DNA of 64,000 nucleotides from Paracoccaceae bacterium (GTDB lineage Bacteria > Pseudomonadota > Alphaproteobacteria > Rhodobacterales > Rhodobacteraceae), in assembly GCA_020637675.1 (NCBI GenBank), contig JACKKD010000003.1, positions 806,001 to 870,000 of the forward strand. Direction: 5' to 3'. Below the pieces are notes generated by a model. That model was not told the origin of the DNA. It worked only from the letters and a program-made list of their open reading frames with translations, and did not search any database. The position numbers and the translations under genes are program-made. Of the stretch, positions 1-8,900 are shown in pieces (within the stretch, counting starts at the first letter, position 1; each line of letters begins with the position of its first letter).

Positions 1-549
1 GAAGCCGTGACGCGCGCCCGCTTTTCCTCGGGCGAGCCGCCGTCGATCACGCTCTACACGGTCGTCCGCAAGAAGAGCGGCGAAGGCGCGCATTCCGGAA
101 TCATGATCGATGGCAGCCAGCGCGTGCTTTTCGACCCGGCCGGAACCTGGCACCATCCGTGGGTGCCCGAGCGGAACGACCTGCATTACGGCATCACCGA
201 GCAGATGCGGAAGTTCTACATCGACTACCATGCGCGAGAGACCTACGACGTCATCTCGCAGAAGGTCTATGTGTCGCCCGCCGTGGCCGAGGCGGCCATC
301 CGCAAGGCTGAGGCTTATGGCGCCGTCAACAAGGCCTTCTGCGGGAACTCGGTCAGCGACATCCTCCAGGGCTTGCCCGGCTTCGAATCGATCCCGAAGA
401 CGTTCTTCCCCAACCGGATCATGAAGGCCTTCGGCGAGTTGCCCGGTGTGCAGACGAAACTGCACGAGGATGGCGACCCCGACGACCACTCGGGGGTCCT
501 GATGGTCCAGCAGAGCGCCTCGATCGAACCGACGATGCCGTCGCGCTGA
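1..549 (+). CDS. Putative secreted papain-fold-like protein, 5' end off the window
   Basis: I do not recognise a named family with certainty. The frame is open from base 1, so the true start and probably an N-terminal export signal lie upstream; a GTG at 7 is only the first possible start inside the window. The visible part (about 180 residues) begins with a strand-rich ITLYTVV segment, then GAHSGIMIDG (His codon at 91) and FDPAG, and later an FCGNSVSDIL motif (Cys codon at 340). A His followed much later by Cys inside such motifs resembles the order of catalytic residues in circularly permuted papain-like (LRAT/YiiX-type) enzymes; that is inference. The C-terminus is polar and looks disordered. 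It converges on the next gene, 13 bp away. Confidence 0.6.
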   Translation, partial: EAVTRARFSSGEPPSITLYTVVRKKSGEGAHSGIMIDGSQRVLFDPAGTWHHPWVPERNDLHYGITEQMRKFYIDYHARETYDVISQKVYVSPAVAEAAIRKAEAYGAVNKAFCGNSVSDILQGLPGFESIPKTFFPNRIMKAFGELPGVQTKLHEDGDPDDHSGVLMVQQSASIEPTMPSR

Positions 550-562
550 GCCGCGCCGGGCG

Positions 563-1606
563 TCAGTCGAAGATGCCGGTCACGCGGCCGAGCAGCATGA
601 AGGCGCGGGCGGTGCGGGTTTCGGCCAGCGACGCGATCTCCTGATCGGTCGCGTTCTTCTCGAACTCCGCGAAGGTCTTGTCGAAAAGCCGCAGGAAGTG
701 GTGAACGGTGTCGCGGAAGATCGTGTCCTGTCGCATCCGCCCGGCCGTCAGCGCGAGGCTGGAGCGGTCGCGCACCCCGCCGAGCGCTGCAATGGTCTTG
801 CCCCTTTCGCCCTGGGCGAAGCGCCGCCAGATTTCGGGCCGGGCCCGGTCCGGGCGCAGATCGTCCATGTAGATCCCGTCCTGGCTGAGCAGCGTCAGCG
901 CGTCCTGTGCGGCACGGATGAGCTTGGCGAGCCCTCGGTCGTCGAGTGCCCGTCGCAGAGCCCGGAACCCCTCGCGGTCGTTCTCGCTGTCGGGGAAGTT
1001 CAAGGCGCGGATGAAGTCGGCGACAGATACCGGCGCGGCCTCGGATTCGGCGGGGGTGCCGAGTGCGAGCGTGGGCTGTTCTTCGGCTGCCGCCGATGCC
1101 GCGCCCGGCGGAACGAAGGCGGCCTTGCGGTCGGCCGAGGGCTGGACGGCTTCGGCATCGCGCCGCGAGGTGAACGTGGCGATCGCGGTCTCGGCCTGTT
1201 TGGCCGCTGCCGCGATCTCCTCCAGCCGTTTCTCGACCGAGGACTTGGCGAGGCCGCCCTGTGCCTGGGTGACGTAGGCCTGGCGCATAGCGTCGATGGC
1301 AGCCTGAAGCCGCTGCGTCTCGTCCTTCATCGCGCGCGCCGTCCTGAGCGTGACGACCGCGATCCAGATCAGCGCGAGTGGAAGGAAGATCGCCACCAGC
1401 ACCATGACCGTGCCGAGCGACCCGCCCGAGCTGCTGCCATCCCCGGCAAAGAGAAAGAAGCCGCCGACAAGCGCCAGCCAGATCAGGCTGACCACCCCGG
1501 CGATGATCTCGGCCGGGCCGACCGCGGTCGCGGAAGAGGACCGGCTGTAGAGGCCGAACCCGATCCGGTCCCCTCCGGCCCCGTCCGACTGCTGCCCGTC
1601 CGACAT
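563..1606 (-). CDS. Two-TM membrane protein with coiled coil, conserved hypothetical
   Basis: A 347-residue protein of unknown function. Two hydrophobic segments (about residues 25-53 and 60-85) lie near the N-terminus, followed by a heptad-like, Glu/Gln/Ala-rich stretch (about 90-145) that should form a coiled coil, a Pro/Ala-rich linker and a helical C-terminal domain (about 190-347). ATG at 1606 was chosen over an upstream GTG at 1612 because the GGAGG ribosome-binding sequence sits about 5-7 bases before the ATG and would overlap the GTG. It lies 24 bp behind greA on the same strand, so it is probably co-transcribed with it. No catalytic motif is visible. Confidence 0.75.
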   Translation of the reverse strand: MSDGQQSDGAGGDRIGFGLYSRSSSATAVGPAEIIAGVVSLIWLALVGGFFLFAGDGSSSGGSLGTVMVLVAIFLPLALIWIAVVTLRTARAMKDETQRLQAAIDAMRQAYVTQAQGGLAKSSVEKRLEEIAAAAKQAETAIATFTSRRDAEAVQPSADRKAAFVPPGAASAAAEEQPTLALGTPAESEAAPVSVADFIRALNFPDSENDREGFRALRRALDDRGLAKLIRAAQDALTLLSQDGIYMDDLRPDRARPEIWRRFAQGERGKTIAALGGVRDRSSLALTAGRMRQDTIFRDTVHHFLRLFDKTFAEFEKNATDQEIASLAETRTARAFMLLGRVTGIFD

Positions 1607-1630
1607 TTCCACCCCTCCGTGCCCCGCCGG

Positions 1631-2101
1631 TCAGACGTAGCGGATGCTCACGACCTCGTAACTCTTCTCGCCGCCGGGTGTGCGTACCTCGACGCTGTCG
1701 CCCGCGTCCTTTCCGATCAGCGCCCGCGCGAGCGGCGAGCGGATGTTCAGAAGACCCCTCTCGATATCCGCCTCGGCCTCGCCGACGATCTGGTACGTAC
1801 GCTCCTCGTCGCTGTCCTCGTCCACAAGAGTCACGGTCGCGCCGAACTTGATAGCGCCGGACAGTGACGCAGGGTCGATCACCTCGGCGCGGGACAGGAT
1901 GGATTCCAGTTCCTTGATCCGCCCCTCGACGAAGCTCTGCCGCTCGCGTGCCGCATGGTATTCGGCATTTTCCGACAGGTCGCCATGCTCGCGCGCCTCG
2001 GCGATGGCCCGGATCACGGCCGGTCGCTCGACCGACTTCAGCGTCTTCAGTTCCTGGTCCAGCGCGGTGTGTCCCGCGCGGGTCATCGGTATCTTTTCCA
2101 T
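1631..2101 (-). CDS. greA: Transcription elongation factor GreA
   Basis: GreA binds the secondary channel of RNA polymerase and stimulates cleavage of backtracked transcripts. The 156-residue product matches the usual length of about 157. The N-terminal coiled coil carries the family signature with the two acidic tip residues in [10 protein letters not shown] (about residues 36-45), and the C-terminal FKBP-like domain ends in the typical [15 protein letters not shown]. The frame is open 29 codons further upstream, but MEKIPMT at 2101 is the normal GreA N-terminus and the extension has no family resemblance. It is divergent from the PAP2-family gene. Confidence 0.96.
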   Translation of the reverse strand: MEKIPMTRAGHTALDQELKTLKSVERPAVIRAIAEAREHGDLSENAEYHAARERQSFVEGRIKELESILSRAEVIDPASLSGAIKFGATVTLVDEDSDEERTYQIVGEAEADIERGLLNIRSPLARALIGKDAGDSVEVRTPGGEKSYEVVSIRYV

Positions 2102-2252
2102 CTTCGCCTGTACGAGAAAGGTGGTCGTGAAAATGCCCGGATTATGCGCAACATTAGCTGTAAACCCGGGATATGCCTTGGAAGTCAATAGGCGCGCGGC
2201 GGCAGTCGCTGCGCGTCGCTGGATTTGGCCGGGGCGCGGGCGCGGTGACCTA
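2102..2252. promoter_or_regulatory. Divergent promoter region, greA / PAP2 gene
   Basis: This 151-bp gap is relatively A+T-rich near 2141-2190. On the minus strand a CATAAT hexamer (2141-2146) and a TTGACT hexamer (2183-2188) can be seen, but they are not at standard spacing to each other, so no promoter can be assigned with confidence. No gene is visible here. Confidence 0.3.
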
Positions 2253-3251
2253 GTGAGACTGTTCTTCCGTATTTGCGTCGTCTATGCCCTGATCTCGCTC
2301 GCCGTCATAATGCTCGTGCGCGACGTCGGGTTCGAGTTGCTGTTCGAGGCAGGTCGTGCCACCGTCGAGTTCGCAACTGCGATCCTCTCCGTCGTGAAGT
2401 GGACGCTTCCTTTCCTGCTGGTCCTGCCCTTCCTCATCGGACTGCGCGGTCTTGCCGCGAACCTCGGGAATCTTTGCTATGCGCTTGCGGGAAGCAGTCT
2501 CCTTCAGGCCACGTTCTCGCTCGTGAAGTCCTCGATTCCGTTCGTCGTTCCCTTCTATGCCGATCCCCCCTTGGCCGCGTTCGACCGCTGGCTTCACGGC
2601 GGGGTCGATGCCTGGGTCATCGCCCATCGCTGGGCCGGCCAGATTCCGGTCGCACAGATATTTCCCCTGTATCTGGAGGTCTGGCTATTTCCGGCAGTCG
2701 GTTTCGTCGTCTTCCTTGCCCTCGCCGACCGGGATCGGGAGCGACAGATGCGGTTCATCGCCCTCTACTTCACCTGCTGGGTGCTTCTCGGCACAGCCCT
2801 GGCGGTCGCCGGCGCGTCGGTCGGGCCGGTGTTCTACGATGCGCTCGTAGGCGGCGACCGGTTCGAGGCGCTGACTGCCGCCCTCGCCGCCTCGCCCATG
2901 GCAACCAACAACCTGGCAGACGTGCAGGAATATCTCTGGGCGTCCTACGAGCGTCGCGGAGTTGCCCTAGGCTCTGGCATCTCGGCCTTTCCGAGCGTTC
3001 ATGTCGCGGTCGCGACGATGGTCGCCCTCTACATGGCGGAACGCCGGTGGTGGCTAGCGCCGCCGGGCGTGGCCTTCGTGGCCGCGATCCTCTTCCTGTC
3101 CGTCTATACCGGCTACCATTACGCCGTTGACGGGTATTTCTCGATTCTCGTCGTCGCCGCGATCTGGGCGGCACTGCGCGGGATGCGGCCCGCCGCCTCC
3201 GGGATCCGGCCGGTGGGCCTGCGTCCGGATACGGGCGCTGTGGCGTCGTAG
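2253..3251 (+). CDS. PAP2-superfamily membrane phosphatase/phosphotransferase (Aur1-like)
   Basis: A 332-residue polytopic membrane protein. Near the C-terminus it has [14 protein letters not shown] and, about 30 residues later, [13 protein letters not shown], which are the second and third phosphatase motifs (catalytic His of FPSVH and His...Asp of the YHYAVD motif). The FPSVH form is typical of the inositol-phosphorylceramide-synthase-like (Aur1/PAP2_3) branch rather than of the SGH type. Five to six hydrophobic segments precede and surround these motifs. The start is uncertain: the frame runs upstream into greA antisense, and GTG at 2253 is the last start before the first membrane segment. 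The substrate is unknown; a lipid phosphate or lipid head-group transfer is inferred. Confidence 0.8.
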   Translation: MRLFFRICVVYALISLAVIMLVRDVGFELLFEAGRATVEFATAILSVVKWTLPFLLVLPFLIGLRGLAANLGNLCYALAGSSLLQATFSLVKSSIPFVVPFYADPPLAAFDRWLHGGVDAWVIAHRWAGQIPVAQIFPLYLEVWLFPAVGFVVFLALADRDRERQMRFIALYFTCWVLLGTALAVAGASVGPVFYDALVGGDRFEALTAALAASPMATNNLADVQEYLWASYERRGVALGSGISAFPSVHVAVATMVALYMAERRWWLAPPGVAFVAAILFLSVYTGYHYAVDGYFSILVVAAIWAALRGMRPAASGIRPVGLRPDTGAVAS

Positions 3252-3297
3252 CGCCGCCGCGTCGTTGTTGCCTCCTCCCCCCCGGTAAGCTAACGAT

Positions 3298-3323
3298 CTG
3301 TCCCGACATGGATGGCGGGACAG
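3298..3323 (+). promoter_or_regulatory. Inverted repeat in ETF-QO leader
   Basis: CTGTCCCG (3298-3305) and CGGGACAG (3316-3323) are perfect 8-bp arms around a 10-base loop, ending 20 bp before the ETF-QO start codon. It could be an operator or an mRNA leader hairpin; it has no T-run and so is not a terminator. Confidence 0.45.
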
Positions 3324-3342
3324 AACGGCGAAGGGGGAGCAG

Positions 3343-4992
3343 ATGGCGGACGTGATCAGGGAATCGATGGAATACGATGTCGTGATCGTCGGGGCGGGGC
3401 CGGCGGGGCTGTCCGCGGCGATCCGTCTGAAGCAGGCCGACCCTGACCTGAACGTCGTCGTCCTGGAGAAAGGCTCCGAGGTCGGCGCCCACATCCTCTC
3501 CGGTGCGGTTCTCGATACCTCGGGCCTCGATGCGCTCCTCCCCGACTGGAGGGAGAAGGGCGCCCCGATCACCGTCGAGGTGAAGCAGGACAACTTCTAC
3601 ATTCTCGGCCCCGCAGGCCAGGTCCGCATCCCCAACTGGCCGATGCCGCCCCTTATGTCCAACCACGGCACGTACATCGTATCGATGGCCAATGTTTGCC
3701 GCTGGCTGGCGCAGGAGGCCGAGGCACTGGGGGTGGAGATATTCCCGGGCTTCGCCGCGTCGGAACTTGTCTATGGCGAAAAGGGCGAGGTGAAGGGCGT
3801 CGTCGCCGGCGTGATGGGTCTCAACGCCGACGGCACGCCGGGGCCGAACTACGAGCCGGGGATGGAGCTTCTCGGCAAGTATGTGTTGCTGTCGGAAGGC
3901 GTGCGCGGTTCTCTCGCCAAGGAGGTGATCGCCCGCTACGAGCTTTCTAAAGGCCACTGCCCGCAGAAGTTCGGCCTCGGCATGAAGGAGATCTGGGAGA
4001 TCGACCCCGCCAAGCACCGCGAGGGCACGGTGACGCACACGATGGGCTGGCCGCTCGGGCGGAACGCGGGTGGCGGCTCGTTCATCTACCATCTCGAAAA
4101 CAACCAGGTTTATGTCGGTTTCGTGGTGCACCTGAACTACGAGAACCCGCATCTCTACCCCTACATGGAGTTCCAGCGCTTCAAGCACCACCCGATGGTC
4201 GCGGAACTCCTGAAGGGCGGCAAGCGGGTGGCCTATGGCGCCCGCGCCATTTCCGAGGGTGGCTGGCAGTCGATCCCGAAGCTGGTTGCGCCGGGCGTGG
4301 CGCTCCTCGGCTGCTCGGCGGGGCTCGTGAACGTGCCGCGTATCAAGGGCAACCACAATGCGATGCTCTCCGGCATCGCCGCGGCCGAGGCGGCTGCGGC
4401 AGCGATCAAGGCCGGACGGTCGGGCGACGAACTGGCCGCCTACGAGGCCGACCTGCGATCGGGCCCGATTGCGAAGGACCTCAGGCGGGTGAGGAACGTC
4501 AAGCCCATGTGGTCGCGCTGGGGAATGATCCCGAGCCTCGTCTTCGGCGGGCTCGACATGTGGACGAACAACCTCTTCGGGGTTTCGCTCTTCGGCACCC
4601 TCAGGCACGGCAAGTCGGACGCGGCGGCGACGGGCGAAGCGGCGAAGTTCCCGAAGATCGACTATCCGAAACCGGATGGCGTGCTGTCTTTCGACCGGCT
4701 GACGAACGTCGCCTTCAGCTTCACCAACCACGAGGAAAGCCAGCCCTGCCATCTGCGGCTGAAGGATCCTTCCGTGCCGATCGCGGTGAACCTGCCGAAA
4801 TACGCCGAACCGGCGCAGCGGTATTGCCCGGCGGGCGTCTACGAGGTGATCGAGGGCGAGGCCGGTCCGCGGTTCCAGATCAACTTCCAGAACTGCGTCC
4901 ACTGCAAGACCTGCGACATCAAGGATCCCAGCCAGAACATCAACTGGACCACCCCCCAGGGCGGCGACGGGCCGAACTATCCGAACATGTAA
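3343..4992 (+). CDS. Electron transfer flavoprotein-ubiquinone oxidoreductase
   Basis: ETF-QO passes electrons from ETF (reduced by acyl-CoA and other dehydrogenases) to ubiquinone at the inner membrane. The 549-residue product starts with a Rossmann FAD-binding motif VIVGAGPAGLSAA (about residues 14-26) and ends with the 4Fe-4S domain: a Cys in RYCPAGVYE and then NCVHCKTCDIKDP, giving the four cluster cysteines, followed by the family terminus INWTTPQGG. Length and domain order are those of the whole family (ETFDH in mammals). An acceptable GGGGGAG ribosome-binding site lies just upstream of ATG 3343. The genes for the ETF subunits are not in the window. Confidence 0.96.
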   Translation: MADVIRESMEYDVVIVGAGPAGLSAAIRLKQADPDLNVVVLEKGSEVGAHILSGAVLDTSGLDALLPDWREKGAPITVEVKQDNFYILGPAGQVRIPNWPMPPLMSNHGTYIVSMANVCRWLAQEAEALGVEIFPGFAASELVYGEKGEVKGVVAGVMGLNADGTPGPNYEPGMELLGKYVLLSEGVRGSLAKEVIARYELSKGHCPQKFGLGMKEIWEIDPAKHREGTVTHTMGWPLGRNAGGGSFIYHLENNQVYVGFVVHLNYENPHLYPYMEFQRFKHHPMVAELLKGGKRVAYGARAISEGGWQSIPKLVAPGVALLGCSAGLVNVPRIKGNHNAMLSGIAAAEAAAAAIKAGRSGDELAAYEADLRSGPIAKDLRRVRNVKPMWSRWGMIPSLVFGGLDMWTNNLFGVSLFGTLRHGKSDAAATGEAAKFPKIDYPKPDGVLSFDRLTNVAFSFTNHEESQPCHLRLKDPSVPIAVNLPKYAEPAQRYCPAGVYEVIEGEAGPRFQINFQNCVHCKTCDIKDPSQNINWTTPQGGDGPNYPNM

Positions 4993-5022
4993 CATTTCCG
5001 GCAGATTCCGCGTGTGCCGGCG

Positions 5023-5041
5023 TGCGGCGCGGTGCGCCGCA
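5023..5041 (+). terminator. Stem-loop after ETF-QO gene
   Basis: TGCGGCGC and GCGCCGCA are perfect 8-bp arms around GGT, 30 bp after the ETF-QO stop, followed only by a weak TTGCCTT. It may be a leaky terminator or a processing hairpin between ETF-QO and the TPR gene. Confidence 0.4.
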
Positions 5042-5098
5042 TTGCCTTGGCGCCGCACCCGGCTTAGGCTCGTGCGGCCCCAGCGAAGGATGCGCCCC

Positions 5099-6805
5099 GT
5101 GACGACCCGCACGCTCAAGCTTACCCTCCTCATCGGCTTCGGCCTGGCGGCGTCGCTGCCGGCCACGGCCTTCGACGGCGCGTCGGGCCCCTACCTCGCC
5201 GGCCGGCTGGCGAGCATGGAATCCGACTATGTGGCGGCGGCCGACTACTACACCCGCGCGCTCGCCTCCGATCCGGGCAATCCGGTGTTGCTGGAGGCCA
5301 CGATCGTCTCGCAGATCGGCCGGGGCGCGACGGACCGTGCGGTGCCGGTCGCCCGCGCACTCGAGACGCTCGGGACGAAGAGCCAGATCGCCGACCTCGT
5401 CGTCCTGACCGATCTTGCGAAGACCGGCGACTTCGCCGGGGCGCTGGCCGAACTCGACAAGGGCCGCAGCGCCGGCGTCCTCGTCGATGGGCTCTTCCGC
5501 GCCTGGGCGCTGGTCGGGCAGGGCCAGATGTCCGATGCGACGGTTGCCTTCGACAAGGTGGCCGCGGCGCAAGGCAGCCGGGCCTTCGGACTTTACCACA
5601 AGGGCCTCGCGCTCGCCTCGGTGGGCGATTTCGAGGGCGCCGACCGGATCTTCTCCGGCGAGGAGGGAGGGCCCCTTCGCGCGACCCGACGCGGTATCCT
5701 CGCCCATGCCGAGATCCTCAGCCAGCTCGAACGCAATCCGGCGGCTGTCGAACTCATCGACAAGACGCTGGGCGAGACGCCCGACCCACTCTTCGCCGCC
5801 ATCAGGGCCGATCTCGCGGCCGGCAAGCCCCTGGCCTTCGACATGGTGCGCGATGCGACGGACGGCCTGGCCGAGGTCTATTTCACCGTTGCCTCGGCGC
5901 TCCAGGGCGAAAGCACCGACATCAACACGCTCGCCTATGCCCGCATGGCCGAATACCTCGCGCCCGAGGACGCCGACGTGCTCTTGCTCGTGGCCGAAAT
6001 CCTGGAGGCGCAGGGCCAGCATGACCTCGCAACCCAGACCTACGCAAAGATCCCGAGCGAGGATCCGGCCTATGTCGCCGCCGAACTCGGCCGGTCCGAC
6101 GCGCTGATCGCGGCAGATCGGATCGAGGCGGGGATCGAGGTGCTGGAACAGCTCGCACGAAGCCATCCGGGGCGGGCCGACATCTGGGGTGCGCTCGGCG
6201 ACATCCTGCGCCGGCAGGAACGCTTCAATGAGGCGGCTGCCGCCTACGACAAGGCCATCGCCACCTTCACCGCCGAGGAGCCGGGGCAATGGGTGCTCTA
6301 CTACACGCGCGGCATCGCCCACGAACGGACAAGGGATTGGCCCGCGGCCGAGGCGGATTTCCGCAAGGCGCTGGCGCTCAGGCCCGACCAGCCGGCCGTG
6401 CTGAACTACCTCGGCTACTCCTATCTCGAGCGGAAGGAGAACTATGACGAGGCGTTGGCCATGATCGAGAAGGCCGTGGCCGAACGCCCTGACGACGGCG
6501 CCATCGTCGACAGCCTCGGCTGGGCGCTCTACCGGCTCGGCCGCTATGACGAGGCGGTGGGACACCTCGAGAAGGCGGTCGAACTGATGCCGGTCGACCC
6601 GGTCGTGAACGATCATCTCGGCGATATCTACTGGGCCGTCGGCCGCACATTGGAGGCCGAATTCCAGTGGAAGCGGGCGCTTTCGTTCGAGCCCGATACC
6701 GAGGCGGAGGCCGCGCGCATCCGTCGCAAGCTGGAGGTCGGGCTTGACGTCGTGTTGAAGGAAGAGGGTGCGGAGCCCCTTGCCGTCACCAAGAATGGCA
6801 ATTGA
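5099..6805 (+). CDS. Exported tetratricopeptide-repeat protein
   Basis: A 568-residue protein with a signal peptide (basic TTRTLK, hydrophobic [15 protein letters not shown], cleavage probably after ATA or TAF near residue 20) and many TPR units, clearest between about residues 365 and 540 (for example the spans around [20 protein letters not shown] and [20 protein letters not shown]). It is probably a periplasmic or envelope scaffold; the partner is not known. GTG at 5099 was chosen because AAGGA lies 8 bases upstream; an in-frame ATG at 5090 is the alternative. Its last 11 bases overlap ispE, so the two are likely translated together. Confidence 0.85.
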   Translation: MTTRTLKLTLLIGFGLAASLPATAFDGASGPYLAGRLASMESDYVAAADYYTRALASDPGNPVLLEATIVSQIGRGATDRAVPVARALETLGTKSQIADLVVLTDLAKTGDFAGALAELDKGRSAGVLVDGLFRAWALVGQGQMSDATVAFDKVAAAQGSRAFGLYHKGLALASVGDFEGADRIFSGEEGGPLRATRRGILAHAEILSQLERNPAAVELIDKTLGETPDPLFAAIRADLAAGKPLAFDMVRDATDGLAEVYFTVASALQGESTDINTLAYARMAEYLAPEDADVLLLVAEILEAQGQHDLATQTYAKIPSEDPAYVAAELGRSDALIAADRIEAGIEVLEQLARSHPGRADIWGALGDILRRQERFNEAAAAYDKAIATFTAEEPGQWVLYYTRGIAHERTRDWPAAEADFRKALALRPDQPAVLNYLGYSYLERKENYDEALAMIEKAVAERPDDGAIVDSLGWALYRLGRYDEAVGHLEKAVELMPVDPVVNDHLGDIYWAVGRTLEAEFQWKRALSFEPDTEAEAARIRRKLEVGLDVVLKEEGAEPLAVTKNGN

Positions 6806-7631
6806 GGAAGCGGCAGCGGCGAAGCTGAACCTGGCGCTGCACATCACCGGTCAGCGTGCGGACGGCTATCACCTTCTCGACAGCCTCGTCGTCTTCGCCG
6901 GCGTGGCCGACCGGGTCACCGTGGCACCGGCCGCCGCTCTGACGCTCGCCGTCACGGGGTCGGAGGGGGGCGGACTGCCAGCGGGGGAGGACAACCTCGT
7001 CCTTCGCGCCGCCCGCGCCTTCAAGTCGGGGCGGGGGGCCGCGGTGACACTGGAAAAGGTCCTGCCCGTCGCCTCAGGCATCGGCGGCGGTTCGGCCGAC
7101 GCTGCGGCGACGCTTCGGGCGCTGTCGAGTCTCTGGGGCCTTCCCCTGCCGCCGGCCGACAATGTACTGGCGCTCGGCGCCGACGTGCCCGTGTGCCTGG
7201 CAGGCCGGCCCGCGCGCATGAGCGGGGTAGGGGAGACGCTGGTGCCGGTTCCGGCCCTTCCGGCGATGGCGGTCGTGCTTGTCAATCCGCGCGTGGAGGT
7301 GGCGACGCCCGCGGTGTTCGGTGCGCTCGCCCGCAAATCCAACACGCCGCTGGAACCGCTGCCGCCCGCCTTCGCATCGGCTGCGGCGCTGGCCGGCTGG
7401 CTTGCCCATCAGCGCAATGATCTCGAAGCGCCTGCCATCGCGGTGGCGCCGGTCATCGCCGAGGTCCTTGCCGCCATTGCGACGACCTCGCCGCTTGTCA
7501 CGCGGATGTCGGGCTCGGGCGCGACCTGCTTCGGCCTGTTTGCATCGCTGGAAGACGCGGCGGCAGCCGCGAAGGCGGTTGCCCTTGGCCGGCCGGGCTG
7601 GTGGGTGCGTGCGGCGCCGGTTCTCGCCTGA
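6795..7631 (+). CDS. ispE: 4-diphosphocytidyl-2-C-methyl-D-erythritol kinase
   Basis: IspE phosphorylates the 2-hydroxyl of CDP-methylerythritol in the methylerythritol phosphate route to isoprenoids. The 278-residue product has the GHMP-kinase pattern: [20 protein letters not shown] at the N-terminus, the ATP-binding [17 protein letters not shown] (about residues 90-106), and a C-terminal [12 protein letters not shown]. The start ATG lies inside the end of the TPR gene (11-bp overlap). The next gene, on the other strand, makes polyprenyl diphosphates from the products of the same pathway. Confidence 0.95.
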   Translation: MAIEEAAAAKLNLALHITGQRADGYHLLDSLVVFAGVADRVTVAPAAALTLAVTGSEGGGLPAGEDNLVLRAARAFKSGRGAAVTLEKVLPVASGIGGGSADAAATLRALSSLWGLPLPPADNVLALGADVPVCLAGRPARMSGVGETLVPVPALPAMAVVLVNPRVEVATPAVFGALARKSNTPLEPLPPAFASAAALAGWLAHQRNDLEAPAIAVAPVIAEVLAAIATTSPLVTRMSGSGATCFGLFASLEDAAAAAKAVALGRPGWWVRAAPVLA

Positions 7632-7634
7632 GCC

Positions 7635-8636
7635 TCAGTTCACCCGCGCGACGACGTAATCGGCGAGGTCGGCGAGCATGTCGCGCAGGTCGTGCGCAGG
7701 CAGCGCGGCGAGCGCCCTCTTGGCGCGGTCGGCCCAGCCGCGCGCATCGTTGCGCGTCGATTCCATCGCGCCATGCCGCGCCATGAGCCCCAGCGCCTGG
7801 TCGAGGTCGCCCTCGCGCTGGTCGCCCTTCTCGATCACCCGCCGCCAGAAGGCGCGCTCCGCCTCGCCTGCCTTCGCCACGGCCTTGATCACGGGCAGCG
7901 TCAGCTTTCGTTCGCGGAAGTCGTCTCCGACATTCTTGCCGATCGCGGCCGTGGTGCCACCATAATCCAGAAGGTCGTCGGCGATCTGGAAGGCGATGCC
8001 GAGCGCATCGCCATAGGTGAAGAGGGCCGCCACCTCGCTGTCATCCGCCCCGGCAAGGACGGCGCCGGACTCCGTCGCGGCCGAGAAGAGCGCGGCGGTC
8101 TTGCCCCGGACGACCTTGAGGTAGGTATCCTCGTCGGTGCGCAGGTCCTGCGCGGCGGTCAGTTGCAGAACCTCGCCCTCGGCGATTGTGGCCGAGGCGT
8201 TCGACAGGATCTCGAGCACGCGCAGCGATCCCGGCTCGACCATCAGCTGGAAGGCGCGGGCAAAGAGGTAATCGCCGACGAGCACGGAGGACTTGTTGTC
8301 CCACAGAAGGTTAGCCGTCGGCCGGCCGCGGCGCTGGCGGCTTTCGTCCACCACGTCGTCGTGCAGAAGCGTGGCGGTATGGATGAACTCCACCGTCGCG
8401 GCGAGACGGATGTGATGATCGCCTTGATAGCCGCAAAGCCGGGCCGCGGCGAGCGTCAGCATCGGGCGAAGACGCTTGCCGCCCGCCTCGATCAGATGTG
8501 CCGTCACCTCGGGAATCCGCGGCGCGTGTTCGGATGCCATCCGCTCGCGGATCAGGGCGTTCACGCGCTCCATGTCCGCGGCCAGATGCGCGCCGAGGCG
8601 GTCGTGCGGTTTCTGCGCGGTCTCGTCCAGGCTCAT
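7635..8636 (-). CDS. Polyprenyl diphosphate synthase (octa/decaprenyl type)
   Basis: This trans-prenyl chain elongase makes the long polyprenyl diphosphate used as the ubiquinone side chain. The 333-residue product carries GGKRLRPML, the first aspartate-rich motif LLHDDVVDESRQRRG (about residues 91-105) and the second, QIADDLLDY. The residues before the first motif (IHTATLLHDD) are small rather than bulky, as in long-chain enzymes; alphaproteobacterial relatives make decaprenyl diphosphate, so chain length is inferred. It converges on ispE with 3 bp between stops and diverges from the DUF2007 gene. Confidence 0.93.
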   Translation of the reverse strand: MSLDETAQKPHDRLGAHLAADMERVNALIRERMASEHAPRIPEVTAHLIEAGGKRLRPMLTLAAARLCGYQGDHHIRLAATVEFIHTATLLHDDVVDESRQRRGRPTANLLWDNKSSVLVGDYLFARAFQLMVEPGSLRVLEILSNASATIAEGEVLQLTAAQDLRTDEDTYLKVVRGKTAALFSAATESGAVLAGADDSEVAALFTYGDALGIAFQIADDLLDYGGTTAAIGKNVGDDFRERKLTLPVIKAVAKAGEAERAFWRRVIEKGDQREGDLDQALGLMARHGAMESTRNDARGWADRAKRALAALPAHDLRDMLADLADYVVARVN

Positions 8637-8690
8637 TCCCGTCCCGTGTCACCTCGACAAAGCCAGTGCTTCGTCCTTATGTCCATGATC

Positions 8691-8900
8691 ATGAAAGAGC
8701 TTCTGCGCACAACTGACCCGACCACCATCGCTTTCGCCACAGCGCTCCTTGCCGGTGAGGGTATAGCGGCGTTTGAGATGGACGTCCACATGAGCGTGCT
8801 CGAAGGTTCCCTTGGCATTTTGCCGCGTCGCATCATGGTTCGCGACGCTGACCTGTTCCTCGCGCGAGCCATCCTGAGGGACAACGGGGTCGAGGTCTGA
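8691..8900 (+). CDS. DUF2007 family small protein
   Basis: A 69-residue protein of the DUF2007 (putative signal-transducing, PII-like fold) family. The pattern KELLRT at the start, LLAGEGIAAF, a central MSVLEGSLGILPRRIMV and a terminal LRDNGVEV fits the family. Three in-frame ATGs occur at 8679, 8685 and 8691, none with a clear ribosome-binding site; 8691 (MKELLRT) is chosen as the usual family start. The stop codon is directly followed by the ATG of the methyltransferase gene, so the two are translationally coupled. Confidence 0.8.
   Translation: MKELLRTTDPTTIAFATALLAGEGIAAFEMDVHMSVLEGSLGILPRRIMVRDADLFLARAILRDNGVEV

Noticed and set aside
2770..5166. A 798-codon open frame antisense to ETF-QO and the end of the PAP2 gene
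   Set aside because: It mirrors the third-position G+C bias of ETF-QO, is Arg/His/Pro-rich without any family motif, and ETF-QO on the other strand is certain.
4940..6847. A 635-codon open frame antisense to the TPR gene
   Set aside because: Shadow frame; no domain, no ribosome-binding site, and the TPR protein with signal peptide explains the region.
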